From the NCBI GenBank assembly GCA_030562195.1, contig CM060200.1:33891023-33955022 (forward strand): 64,000 bases of DNA. Direction: 5' to 3'. The position numbers and the translations under genes were made by a program. The notes beneath the pieces are model-generated. The model worked only from the letters and a program-made list of their open reading frames with translations, was not told where the DNA came from and ran no database searches. This document shows, in pieces, positions 27,695-40,600 of this stretch; the stretch's first letter is position 1, and the number at the start of each line of letters is the position of its first letter. This stretch comes from Nipponacmea schrenckii (lineage: Eukaryota > Mollusca > Gastropoda > Lottiidae).

Positions 27695-30600
27695 TTAAAG
27701 TCCTGGCATAATGTAGGCTATATTGTCCAATGTCTTAGAATGAGTATTACGATCACAACCATTTAATTCATACAATTGTTGTGTTAAGCACATCAGAGGT
27801 CCGCAAGCACAAATTAATGAGTCCAAAAGCACTGAGAGTCCACCTTGTACAGCCATATGACCCTGGAAAATGAGCCAGAAGAAACAAATTATTAATCAAA
27901 AATAGTCACATAAGATTAGTGCCACACTTAAAAGTACACAATAAAAAATTAACCCAAGAAATAGACAAGCAGATACAATTTTTTAAGAAACAAGCAAAAG
28001 AGCAGCAACAGTAAAAAAGATACAGATAACACTAATGGTCAATATTTGAATAGAACCACTACATAATATCATATAACAGAAACCATTCTACAGAACCAAA
28101 ACACAGATTAAAAGGTGCTAATATAGTTAAATGAAAAGAAGTCACTTAAGCTGACATAAAAGTGTTAATAGACATACATGAATCCCTATAAAGAGACATT
28201 AAAGACACACAAATACTATAAGAAAAAGTCATGCAACCTCCTATATTCCATAATACAAAGTATAGCCCACCAATCAGAGACACTTTTACATCCACATTAC
28301 GATCATTCGCAGGGCTAGCAGATATCATAAGGCAAAATTTGTATACATAATGTTAATACACATACAAAACAGTGAGTCTCACACAATACAATGTAAATAT
28401 GTTACTTGTTCTTTCAACATGCCTTAGATATAAATAATTCTTTTTTTCTTGACTACACCTCACAACATGTAAAGATCTAATTAAATCAAATAAAAGAAGA
28501 AAAAATGAACACACCTTAGTTTCCTGTAATCTCATGCCAATATTACATAATGATTCTCCCATTAATTTTAAATGTGCTGCCACATCTACAGGATCTGTTC
28601 CTAAGCCCTGAAAACATACAAATTCAGACATTATACAACATTTTTTGTGTACAATTTTAATGTAATTTATATCAGTTAATTTTGGTCAATAATAATAATT
28701 TTATCAAGGAAACATGATCTATAGAAAAATCTCTTTAGATACAAAACATAATTTACTGAGTTTTTGGCAATAAAAGACTATTGGTTGATAGAAAGGACAC
28801 TAAAGTTCGACAGTTAAAGTCAGGCTTTTTTCAGCAGTGCACGATGATTATTCTATATGAAATAATGGCAGAATGAATAAGAGTAAGCTCCAATAACTTA
28901 GTTATTGCATATCAATTTTATACTGTCACAAAATTTTACCCTTTGGAAGGCAACTGCCAATGAATCATCTACTACTTGTTTTCTATTTCTGTCTACTGAT
29001 TGAGAATTGGGTGATTTTAACCCTGAAGATGTATGAAGAGTGGGGGTTGTTACAATATTTAGAGCTTGTTGTTGAACTAATTGTGCTGGTTGAGTGGATG
29101 TTGATGCCTTCATTTTTCCTGTACTTATTAAAGTTGAACCTTTACCAGCTAACTTTTTAGCTTTTCTCTTCCATGCCTTATTAAAATAAAGAGAAATCTA
29201 TCAATAATTGGTTACCGATAACACATATATAAAGTTTTTTCTAACTAAATTTACAACTCATGTAAGAAAAAAATACATTTTACAAAAATAACAGCTTAGT
29301 ATAAGAATACTTTCTACCAAAGTAGAGTCAATTGAAATTATGAATTATTTTCAAATGTCCAATGACTCTGTAATTATTCTGAAACTAGAGAAATAACTTA
29401 CCATTTTTTCTTTTTTAGATAAACCTTGCCATATAACACCTAGTCTTCGACTCATTTGAGAAAAATCTAAAATGAGTTAAAAAATAAGTCTTTGTATATT
29501 ATCATTATTAATCTAAAAATAGTCACACAAATAAAAGTACACAAACATCTAAAAATCATCAAAATTGAACTTGACTGCCATATATATAATTATATGGAAT
29601 ATAATTCCAATGCTCACTACAGGCTTCACTAAAATCTGTAGAAAACTGTAGCTTTTATAGGGCCTACAACAAATCTTGACGGACTAACTGACATAAACTG
29701 CCTTTCCACTTAGAATTGTGAAGTAAAGCTAGCTTTAAAGCCAACTTTATTGCTGAACACACTGTGTTTCCACTAAATTTATCTGGTTCCCGAACCACTT
29801 TAGTCTCGATAAAAAAAGTGACACATTATTGACAGGTAGTGATGTACAAGACTACCGATATTGCGCGTGAGACTGCAAAATTAGTAATTCTCTATTGCCG
29901 AACGAGAAAAAGCCAGCTTTATAGCTAGCTTTCATTTGCCCCCGATAAATTGCCGAACGCAAAAAGGGAGATTTTCGGTTCCTGAACTGTAATGGTTCGG
30001 CAATTTAACAACTGGAAACACAGAAAAGTCAGCTTGAAGCCAGCTTTTTGGCTAAGTGGAAACACGGTTAATGTCTACATATTCATGTGGTCCTATAAAA
30101 AGTATACTGAACTGCAACTGTCCCAGCTATTTAAAGATCTATCTATTAAAAGCTATCAGTGTTATTGAGGCTCACCCATTTTAGGATTTTCTTTGAGAAC
30201 TTCATGTCTATGAGCATTACACCATAATGTATAGGCAGTGGGTGGTCGTTTGTTTTTCTTTATCTTAGGCTAGAATTAAGATGACAAAATTCATTTTATG
30301 GCATATAATATATAATAAGATAGCTTGCCAGGCAAGGTAATATATGCCCACTGGCAGCATTTATTTCAAATAAAAACTTTTCAGTAAGGTTACAATAAGT
30401 GGAATGAATTATTCAACCTACCAACCTATTTTTTTCTAGGGTCTCTAGTTTCATTAAAAACTGTCAAGAATTGTACCTAATAACAACTCATTAAATATTT
30501 TTCGGTATTTTTTTTATGATTTGCAATAGGGTTCACCCTTAATAATATTTTGATATTTTTAATTCTTAATAAGGCTCATCCTTGGTTGATATTAAACAAT

Positions 30601-33600
30601 TTCAGCGAGTTTGTCAAAAAGGAATGTTTAGAGTGTTCACAAGCCAAAAGTTGAAAGCGTTTTTGAAAACAGGCGCAATAACTGACACTAAATATTTTTC
30701 GATTTATCTGATTTTCAATAGGGTTTATCCTTGTGAGAAAACAAATACTAAAGCCAAGTTTCATCAAAATCCATTCAAAATTGTTCTTTCTAGAGTGTTT
30801 ACGAGTTAAATTGAACGCGTTTTCAAAAACAAGGTCAATAACTTGTACTAAATATTTTTCGATTTTCAATAGGGTTCATCCTTGGGAGACAACAAATACT
30901 CCAGCCAAGTTACATCAAAATCCATTAAAAATTGTTCTTTCTAGAGTGTTTACAAGCTAAAATTGAACGCGTTTTCAAGAACAAGGGCTATAACTGACAC
31001 TAAATATATTTCTATTTATTTGATTTATAATAGGGTTCATCCATGGGTAAAAACAAATACTCAAGCCAAAGTTAATCAAAATCCATTAAGAATAGTTCTT
31101 TCTAGAGTGTTTACAAGCTAAAATTGAATGCGTTTTCAAGAACAAGGGCAGTAACTCATACTAAAATTTTTTTCGATTTTGCTGATTTTCAATAGGGTTC
31201 ATCCTTGAGTTATAACACACTCTCACAACAAGTTTCATCGAAATTAGGGCTGGCAAAATTTATCGAAATTCCGATTAATCGTCGATTACTTACCTGCCGA
31301 TTACGATTATCGATCTAAAATTCCATAATCGATTATCATGATTCAATAAATTATATCCAATCAATTTTTTCAAACAACTGTTTACAAGATGGAATGAACA
31401 ATACTATCACAAAACCTACCAAATAATACCGCTATCGACTTTTAATACGACACAATAACAACTATAGGCCTATAAATAACAACAGTGTAGAGCTCCATCT
31501 GCTGGGAGGATATGCTACTTTCATTTTCAAATGTACTGTGTTTACGATACTCGAATGTGGTTATCTCCCTTACTTAAAATAGACATGAAAATTCTACCGA
31601 TTATTAATCGATTATCGGTCGGTGCACGTCACCGATTATTTGCCGATAATCGATATTAAAATCATAATCGATTCCCAGCCCTAATCGAAATCCATCAAGA
31701 ATTGTGCCATGTAGAGTGTTTACGAGACAAAAATCGAACGCGTTTAAAAGAACAAGGGCAATAATTCATATTAGATATATTTTGATATTTTTAATTTTCA
31801 ATTAGGCTCATCCCTTGCAATATCCAACAATTTCAGTGAGTTTTGTCAACATTGGTCATGAATTGTACCTTCTAGAGTGTTTATTAGCCAAAAAGTTAAA
31901 CCCGTTTTCAAACACAAGGGCAATAACTGACACTAAATATATTTCGATTTATTTGATTTTCAATAAGGTTCATCCTTGGGTAAAAACAAATACTCAAGCC
32001 AAGTTTTATCAAAATCCATTAAGAATTGTTCTTTCTAGAGTGCTTAAAAGCTAAAATTGAACGCGTTTTCAAACACAAGGGCAATAACTGATACTAAATA
32101 TTTTTCGATTTAACTGAATTTCAATAGGGTTCATCCTTAAGTGATTAGAAATACTCATGCAAAGTTATGTCAAAATCGCTCAAGAATTGTGACTTGTAGA
32201 GTGTTTACAAGGCAAAAATCCAACACATTTTATAGAACAAGGGCAATAATTCCTATTAAATATATTTCGATATGTGCTATTTTCAAAAGGGTTCATTCTT
32301 GGGTGATATTAAACAATTTCAGCAAGTTTCGTCAAAATCGGTCAATAACTGTGCTTTGTAGAGTGTTTACAAGCTAAAAATTGAACGCGTTTTCAAAAAC
32401 AAGGGCAATAACTGATATTAATTTTTTTTCGATTTGACTGGTTTTCAATAGGCTTCATCCTTGGGTGATAACAAATACTCAGGCCAAGTTTCATTAAAAT
32501 CCATTAAAAATTGTTCTCTCAAGAGTGTTTACAAGCTAAAATTGAACGCGTTTTCAAGAACAAGGGCAATAACTCATACTAAATGTTTTTCGATTTCGCT
32601 GATTTTCGATAGGGTTTATCCTTGAGTTATAACATACTCTCACACCAAGTTTCATCAAAATCGGTCAAGAATTGCACTTTGTAGAGTGTTTACGAGCCAT
32701 TCAAGAACAAGGGCACAAACTCATACTAATTTTTTTCCGATTTCGCTGATTTTCAATAGGGTTCATCCTTGCGTGATCATAAACACTCATATTAAGTTTC
32801 ATCTAAATCCGTCAAGAATTACACCGTGTAGAGTGTTTACGAGCAATTGTGGACGGACGGACGGATGTGGGTGACGACAATATACGCCCCCCATTTCATG
32901 TGGGCGTATAAAAATTAATCCAATACTTTTAAACAAGCATTTAAAATAAAAAACATTTCAATGTAACTTACCAGTTACATAGACCAAATATTGTCAACAT
33001 ATTTAATACATCTAATTATACCTAACCAATGTTAAATGTTCTTGAATCTCTTGTTTTTTCATGATAAATTCATACTATAACATTATAATAATACAAACCT
33101 TTTTACGATATTCAGCTTTAAGTTTTCTTTTCTTCTTAAAAACCTGTTTATCACCTCCAGCTGAAAGTGTAGCAATATCTCCTCCTTGTGTCATGGTGCT
33201 CTCTGAAAAATAGATTATTTTCTCATTTGTTTAAATAGTAATTCCCAAATTAAGCATGAGTGAACCATATGTGATACTTGATGATCAAATACGAAAGGGT
33301 TTTCGAGACTTCCTTGTTTGTAGTCAAAAACTGAAATTAGTTATATGGTTCCTCTTATTCAGGAAAAACTGGACCTCACAAAGCCAAAAAGATAGCTTGC
33401 CAGACAAGGTAATATACGCCCACTGGCAGCATTGATTTTGAATAAAAAATAGAATATACATATACTTATTTTCAAAAACAGAGCAATAATTGATATGCTA
33501 TATTTTAAGATTTATCTGATTTTCAATAGGGTTCATCCTTAGATAATTCCACATACTCATGCCGTTTAAATCATTCAAGAAATGTGACTTGCAGAGTGTT

Positions 33601-36600
33601 TATGAGCCAAAAAATCGAAATCATTTGAAAGAACAAGGGCAATCAAATATTATGTGATATTTCTTGTTTTCAATAGGGTTCATCCTTGAGTGATAATTAA
33701 CAATTTCAGCAAATTTTTTCAAAATCTATTAATCATTGTGCCTTCTAGAGGGTTTACAAGCTAAAAATTTTGATAAGTTTTCCAAAAAAAGGCAATAAAT
33801 ATTTTTCAATAGGGTTCATCATAAGGTGATTACAAATACTCATGTCAAGTTACGTCAAAATTGCTCAAGAATTGTGACTTGTAGAGTGTTTACAAGGAAA
33901 AAATCGAACACATTTTATAAAGCAAGGGCAATAATTCGTATCAAATATATTTCGATATATTTGATTTTCAATAGGGTTCATCGTTTGGTGATATTAAACA
34001 AGTTTTGTCAATATCGATCAATAATTGTGCTTTGTAGAGTGTTTACAAGCCACAAATTGAATGTGTTTTCAAAAACAAGGGCATTAACTGATACTAAATA
34101 TTTTTTGATTTAACTGGATTTCAATAGGGTTCATCCTTAGGTGATTACAAATACTCATGCCAAGTTGCGTCAAAATCACTCAAGAATTGTGACTTGTAGA
34201 GTGTTTACAAGGCAAAAATCCAACACATTTTATAGAACAAGGGCAATAATTAGTATTTAATATCTTTCGATATTTTCTATTTTCAAAAGGGTTCATCCTT
34301 GGGCTATAATAAACAATTTCAGCAAGTTTTGTCAAAATCGGTCAATAACTGTTCTTTGTAGAGTGTTTACAAGCCAAAAATTGAACACGTTTTTCAAAAA
34401 CAAGGGCAATAACTGACACTAAATTTTTTCGACACTAATTTTTTTTAGATTTAACTGGTTTTCATTAGGGTTCATCCTTGGGTGATAGCAAATACTCAAG
34501 CCAAGTTTCATCAAAATCCATTAAGAATTGTTCTCTCAAGAGCGTTTACAAGCTAAAATTGAACGCGTTTTCAAGAACAAGGGCAATAACTCTTACTAAA
34601 TGTTTTTCGATTTCGTTGATTTTCAATAGGGTTATAACATACTCTCACACCAAGTTTTATCAAAATTGGTCAATAACTGTTCTTTGTAGAGTGTTTACAA
34701 GCTAAAATTGAACATGTTTTTTTGAAGGGTTCATCCTAACATAATCATATCACATCATAACACTCATATCAAGTTTCATCAAAATCCGTCAAGAATTGCA
34801 CCTTGTAGAGTGTTTACGAGCAATTGTGGACGGATGGATAGACATGGGTGACTACAATATACGCCCCCCATTTCATGTGGGTGTATAAAAAACAAAAAAC
34901 ATTTGACTTGAAATAGATTTGTAATCTAAAACTGTTTTTAAGTCAGCATCATCAAAATATTTTCATAAAGAAAAAATTGTACCTCCATTGTCATTTTGGG
35001 CTGACTTTGCCTTCTTCTTTAACTTATTTCCAACCTTTTTCTTCTTTTCTACCTCATGTGATGGATCAGCTATGACTAATTGTGGTTCTTCATCTACATC
35101 ATGTGGATCAAAAGTGTCTTTCAATGTTTCAAACTCAAAATCAAGTTCTTTCTTTGACTTCTTCAGCTTAACAGTTTTTTTCTTCTGAACACTTTCATTA
35201 GTAGCAGTAGCATTCACTAATGCAGCAAGATTAGGCATGGCTTCTGATGGTGATTTGCAGCTGGTTGTAAATGGTACTGCTGTATTTTCAATTGATTGCT
35301 CATCCTTTTTCTTCTTTACCTTCTTAGTACTTTTGACTACTGGTGTGGCTTCAGGCATGTTAAATTCAGGAAAAGTTGATTCCTGCTTTGGTGATAAAAT
35401 CAACTTCATTTTCAGACTTCCATCCTGTGCTGGGGCTGGTGATATGGATGCAATTTCAGACATGGTATAAATTTTTGAATGAGGAGTTAGAGGGGTGAGT
35501 GAATCAGGAGTCAAGGGTATAGTTGGTTTGACATCAATCTGTACAGGTGTGTCTGGAGGGATTGTTCTAGTTGGTGATGTCATATCTTTAATTTTCACTT
35601 TAGACTTGATTGCCTTTTTAGTACTTGCTGTAACTCCTTGAGATTCTGGTTCCTTCTTAACTTCAACTTGTTTAGATTTAGTCAAATTTTTAGTGCTAAC
35701 AGCTGGTGTAGTTGGTACAGCTGGAGAGCTCAATAGTAACTTGATGACACTACTCTTGTTTGATTTTTTAGAGGGAGGGGTAACTGGATTTGATACCACA
35801 GCTTCTTCATGTTCTACTTCTGTAGATTTTGTTTCTATTTCTGGCAAAACAGTTTCAGCATCTTCACTTTTGATTTTGATTTTCTTAGCAGGTGTTTGCA
35901 CAGTTAAGACTTGCTTTTTAGATGAGTCAGGCTTTTTATATTGTTTTTTCTCTGCCTCCTCAAATTCTTCCATTTCAAGAACTTTTGCAGATTTTTTTCT
36001 GACCTGAAAATAAAATTCCAGATTTTGGGATACCTTTTAAAAACAGTAAAATTTAATGGATTAAGTGAAGTTGCCATTTATCAAAAAATGGGGTAAGCTG
36101 ATGCGAAAAGCTCATAATTTAGAAAAAATAATCACGATTACAGAAAATTGTTCAAAAAGTCAAAATTCTGAGAAAAGATTCAGATTTAGTCTGACTTATT
36201 ACAAATAACAATGCAAACACATTCACAATTTGACTTACTCTGCCAGCTGATCTGGAGGAAGGCATAGAATCCATTCCATCTTCTTCTTTAACTAAAATAC
36301 ATAAAAATAAATATAAAACAGTCAATGTACATAAAAAAAGCTGATAAGAAATAATCTATAGCTACATGCAGGTTCTCCTAATTGATGCCTAAACAAATAA
36401 TTGTTGAAACATTCCTTCCCATGTTGGGTTTATCTTTGGTCAGTTGTCTGTAGTCTTATAGATATTTATCCAGTAGAAGGCCTATTGGTCTCAGTTGTAT
36501 TTTGGTTTGGATTGTCTTGTTTTTTGTTTGCAAGAAGATCATACTGGTACTAACATAATTTTATTTATTTTCTGGATAATGAAAGACTATGTTTTGAGGA

Positions 36601-37390
36601 TATACATCAGTTTTGTCTTTATTAGTGTTGAATCGTCCAATTGGCAAATTGTCCAAATGCAACATAGAGTTCAAGTTGTTGATTTGTCCAACTTTTCAAC
36701 TATTCAACTTTTTCAGTTGAATCACCAACCGTATTAGTTAGATCATCCAACTGTTTATCGTCCAACAGTTGACTATGACTTGGTATATGGACAGGACCTT
36801 CAAAGTCGTCAAGAAACCATATATACAGCTTGAGCATGAACAGTTTTTCAGAGGAGGCAGGTAAACCATTTGTGTAGACTGGTGTGTAAGCTGTGTTGGA
36901 TATACTGTTGTGATATAGTGTTTATTGATGAACTGATAAGTTAGGACTTCAAATGTTGTATGGGTAAAGATTTTTTTTTAATGCAGCCTTGTAATTTTTC
37001 AAGAAGGTAATGTCTAATGTACAACAGTAGAATATATGACAATATAGTATAAGCATTTATACAGATTAATTTTACAGTCAAAACACTGGTCACCTAGAAA
37101 TCATAAGATAGAGTTTTATACTGGGATAGAATGGGAATGAGCACTGGTTTACTTACGCACCCCCCAACTTCCCGTAAAGCTATCGATTTGAAACTTGGCA
37201 GACAGTGCCTTTCCTTCTGCCTTAGCTTGTTGCTTTGGGCTTTGCTTTGACCGTGGGAGATGCTCGAAGAGACATTTTTAAATGCCACACTGAGCAAGCA
37301 ACTCAACCAGTTTTAACACATACCATCAGCTGATGTTGCATTATCGTCTGTATCACTTTCTGATCCTCTTTTTCTTTTTATTCCTGACAT
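27695..37390 (-). CDS. HMGXB4: HMGXB4 orthologue (HMG-box domain-containing protein 4)
   Basis: Nine coding exons, in transcription order: 37390-37324, 36291-36239, 36003-34983, 33202-33099, 30269-30176, 29466-29402, 29176-28940, 28607-28515, 27862-27695. They total 1902 nt, i.e. 633 codons plus stop (human protein about 600). All introns are GT-AG and phases agree. The N-terminal half is Lys/Ser/Thr-rich and low complexity, with a conserved [11 protein letters not shown] motif near residue 240. One HMG box (about residues 416-482, [15 protein letters not shown] to AWKRKAKKL) is split over exons 5-7. The C-terminal domain, from [16 protein letters not shown] to the last residues [12 protein letters not shown], matches the vertebrate protein to its end. 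The family is nuclear, binds DNA through the HMG box and is linked to chromatin and Wnt regulation. The start ATG opens a basic, acidic-patch peptide and lies head to head with PLAA. Introns 3 and 4 carry tandem-core mobile elements. Confidence 0.95.
29696..30069. mobile_element. Short inverted-repeat element in HMGXB4 intron 5
   Basis: The two ends are inverse copies: AAC..CTTTCCACTTAG with AGCTAGCTTTAAAGCC on the left, and GGCTAAGTGGAAA with CACGGTT on the right. TA flanks both ends. The interior repeats AGCTAGCTTT / AAAGCCAGC-type words and GTTCGG / CCGAAC pairs. No coding capacity. It is probably a MITE; the end points are approximate. Confidence 0.6.
30319..32914. mobile_element. Tandem-core element, copy 1 (HMGXB4 intron 4)
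   Basis: It starts GATAGCTTGCCAGGCAAGGT, then TATGCCCACTGGCAGC, and ends with a run of GGACGGACGG and a hairpin at 32881-32910 (TATACGCCC..GGGCGTATA). The core is about 13 head-to-tail units of about 160 bp. Each carries AGGGTTCATCCTTGG, a CAAGTTTCATCAAAATC word, TAGAGTGTTTAC, and GCGTTTTCAAAAACAAGGGC. The left-end GCCCAC and right-end GTGGGC words are inverse. A hAT-like MITE is inserted in one unit. The build (fixed ends, terminal hairpin, expanding ~160-bp core) resembles the mollusc 'pearl' and Helentron-type non-autonomous elements; that assignment is inference. Confidence 0.8.
31245..31683. mobile_element. hAT-like MITE nested in the tandem-core element
   Basis: A 439-bp insertion beginning TAGGGCTGGCAAA and ending CCCAGCCCTA. 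It is flanked by the 8-bp direct repeat ATCGAAAT at 31237-31244 and 31684-31691. Removing it restores a continuous core unit. Its interior is full of CGATTA / TAATCG words that can fold on themselves. Eight-bp duplications and short ends of the form YAGGGCTGG are typical of hAT elements. There is no open frame, so it is non-autonomous. Confidence 0.85.
33391..34891. mobile_element. Tandem-core element, copy 2 (HMGXB4 intron 3)
   Basis: Same start (GATAGCTTGCCAGACAAGGT, TACGCCCACTGGCAGC) and same end (CAATTGTGGACGGA, then the TACGCCCCCCATTTCATGTG hairpin) as copy 1. It has about nine ~160-bp core units, some truncated. The right end falls 92 bp from HMGXB4 exon 3. The two copies differ mainly in core number and unit order, showing that the core expands or contracts while the ends stay fixed. 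Confidence 0.8.
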
Positions 37391-37659
37391 TTTCTTTCTT
37401 TTCTTGAGCTTATGGAAAACTCTGTTTACTTCCTCTCATTGACAGGTTCGCTTAAACACATTTAGTGCTTTTATCTCCATTGTAAATTCTATACCAAATC
37501 AAATGTCTCTTTAAATTTGATTACATTTGGGACTGAGATGGCTTATACTTTCAAATGAAAGTAATAAGTTTACATTTACTTATATTGTTATGATGATCTT
37601 TCCGGATCTCTTGACTGTAATCAGTAGCCTTAGAAAAACGAAGGTGTTTCTTAACAAAC
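37391..37659. promoter_or_regulatory. Divergent promoter region between HMGXB4 and PLAA
   Basis: The 269 bp between the two start codons must hold both 5' untranslated leaders and probably a shared promoter. No TATA box is evident at a convincing position. TTTCCGGATC at about 37600 contains a GGAA core of the ETS type, a common feature of TATA-less divergent promoters. Transcription starts cannot be placed from sequence. Confidence 0.55.
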
Positions 37660-40600
37660 ATGGCTGCGCCCTACAGGTTGCGATGTAATGTTGTTGGTCA
37701 CGAAAAAGACGTTAGAGCCGTCTGTTCTACTCTTTTTCCAGAAAATGGGATATTGTCCGGATCAAGAGATGTGACGGCACGAATATGGGTGCCTATAGAG
37801 TACGAACATTTGCTATTTATCCGAAAATCAGAATGCTTTTTCTGTCTCAAGTTTCATTGTCTACAGTATAGGCTACTATTGTCATCCTTTTGAACGAGTG
37901 CTTATGTCATGATAAATTTATTAGTTGGTGGTTTTAAATATTTTATCCCAAACGAATTTTATAAATTTATTATAACATAAGCACAAATTTAAGATTCTTT
38001 TTATCACACAATCGTGGATACACACATAGCCATAGGCCTACTTTTTTACTTAAAAAAATTTATTAAACTGTGCTATTGATTGTATCTTATTGTTTTTACA
38101 AACTTGCGTTATGAACTTGGTAACAACACTGTTGTGCGTTAAATTGTATTATGTACCTTTAATATTTGTAAAAGCCCTAATTTCCAATGCTTTATTTAAT
38201 ACAACTTCCCATTAAACTTACTAAATAGATAATAAGTTACATGAAATGTTAATCAAGTCTTGTTAACTTTTCAGAAATGATAATGGCTATCAAGAAGGAC
38301 ATGTTATGAGTGGACATAATAATTTTGTATCCAGTGTTTGTGTTATGCCACCAGATGATAAATATCCTAATGGTTTGATATTCACTGGTGGCAATGATTC
38401 CATCATCTTGGCTTATACTATAGATTCACCACAACCAATTTATAAACTAACTGGACATTCTAGCACAGGTACTTCTTATTTATGATTTGCTTCATTAGTG
38501 CCAACTGTAATTGCAATGATTCAATGAAAGAGATCTCAAAATTTCATCATCATGTTCAAGGCCTATTTTACATTTAATTGTATCTACCCAACATGCACAA
38601 CAAATGAAAAATGAAGTTAAGTTCAGTTTACGGCTGAAAATCTGAATAATTTTATGTAGTTTGAATTATAATTTGTCTTCAGTTTATTGTATGACACATA
38701 TTACATGTTTCTCTTTGCAGTATGTGCATTGGCAACTGGTAAATTTGGTTTCCTTGTAAGTGGATCCTGGGATAAAACTGCAAAAGTTTGGTTGAAAGAA
38801 AAATGTGTTATGACTCTTGAAGGTTTGAAGAATTTATTTTCATATCATTTATTTAGGGCTACTGAGTAAGATATGAATAGAAAAAGTAAAAATAAATTGC
38901 TAAAACCATAACATATAGAGAATTCATCATGATTATCCTCTAGTGACATTAAGAAGCAATTTACTTAGAGACAGACGGTGGAAATCAAACTTTAGTGATA
39001 TTTTATTATGGTCCCTTATTGCATTACTTGCATAAATACCAGCTAGAGCCAATGCAGAAAAGTAAGATGTCAAGTTCTATTTTAGGTCACGAGTCAGCAG
39101 TCTGGGCTGTAGTTACTATGTCTGAAGATGGTGTTATGTTAACAGGTTCAGCTGATAGAACTATCAAATTGTGGAAAGCTGGTAAATGTGAAAAGACATT
39201 TAGAGGTGAGCAAAAAAAAGTCACAACAACAAAGAAGTAAAAGCTCAGTATTTTGAAAATGACTTCACAAGAAGTGTAAGAGTAACCACATACTTGCTAG
39301 GCATGTCCATATGCTTTGGACATTTTCTACTATAGTCTTTTGATTAATGTCTTTTTAGGTCATGAAGACTGTGTAAGAGGTCTTGCTAGTGTCAGATCAG
39401 GAGAATTTCTGTCATGTTCTAATGACTCTACAATCAAACGCTGGCTGACCACTGGAGATTGTATAGCTACCTACTATGGCCATACTAACTATGTGTATAG
39501 TATAGCCTTATTACCTAATGGTGAAGACTTTGTTACTAGTAGTGAGGATAGGACTGTAAGGGTATGGAAGGGAGGTAACTGTGTACAGACTATACCACAC
39601 CCAACCCAGTCTATTTGGAGTGTCTGTGCATTACCCAATGGTGATATTGTTTCTGGGGCCAGGTAATTTAGAACTCCTATAGTGTGAGCTCATTGAAAAG
39701 AAATATCAATTAGAATTTTACAATGGTTGAATAAATACTTTAAATGTAAAATAGGCCCAAGAAACAAGACATGTTTCAGAAATTCAGAAGAAGCCATGAT
39801 TGGAAGGTGTTTTTAATTTACCTTGAATATGTAACAAACCTGTTGTTTTTGATTAAGGTGACCTGAAGATCAATATCTTAGTTTAATTTATTATATGACA
39901 TAACAAGTAAACACATCTTTATCATCAGTACTTTACTTAAGAAATTTTAATGTTATACATTGCTAGTGATGGTTTTATAAGAGTTTTTACAAACAATCCT
40001 GATAGAATAGCATCTCCTGAAGAATTGAAAGCATTTGATGAAATGATAGCTGGATCGACTATACAGACACAGATAGGAGATATTAATGTTGAAGATTTGC
40101 CTGGTCTAGAGGCTTTAATTAATCCAGGTTAGTCATATCTAATTAATTTTGGAATACATTGTATAGATTTCAAAAAGGAACATACTGAGAAATATATTAA
40201 TAACTTTCTGTCCAAAGTAAATGTAACTTTAATTAATTTTAAATGCACCAACTCATTCATTAAGTATAAATTATTTAAGACCTACTGCATGCGAGTTTAT
40301 GGATGTCAACTGTGGGATTTCTCTTCAAAGAATGTCCACTCCTTTTATTGTTCTCGGAGAAAAGGTATCAGAAAACTTTTACGAATTCCCAATATATCCC
40401 ACTGTAATCTTCTTCATTTGATTTATAATGATATATCTGTTGCCTCTCAGTTACACAAGCGATTCATTAGGTTTGCTCTAAGTATTATGAATAGCAATAA
40501 CAAATGTTGAAATGTATGTGCTCAATTGGCTCAATTTCACAAAGCTATTGTCAAATGAATAGCCGACAATTTAAAGGGCCTTTGGTTATCAAAACCACAA

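Noticed and set aside
34988..36007. Plus-strand open frames opposite HMGXB4 exon 3
   Set aside because: Antisense shadows of a long Lys/Ser-rich exon whose minus-strand reading matches HMGXB4.
37090..37310. Possible extra exon in HMGXB4 intron 1
   Set aside because: Exon 1 joins exon 2 directly in phase and the minus-strand frame here shows no similarity; it may be a repeat fragment.
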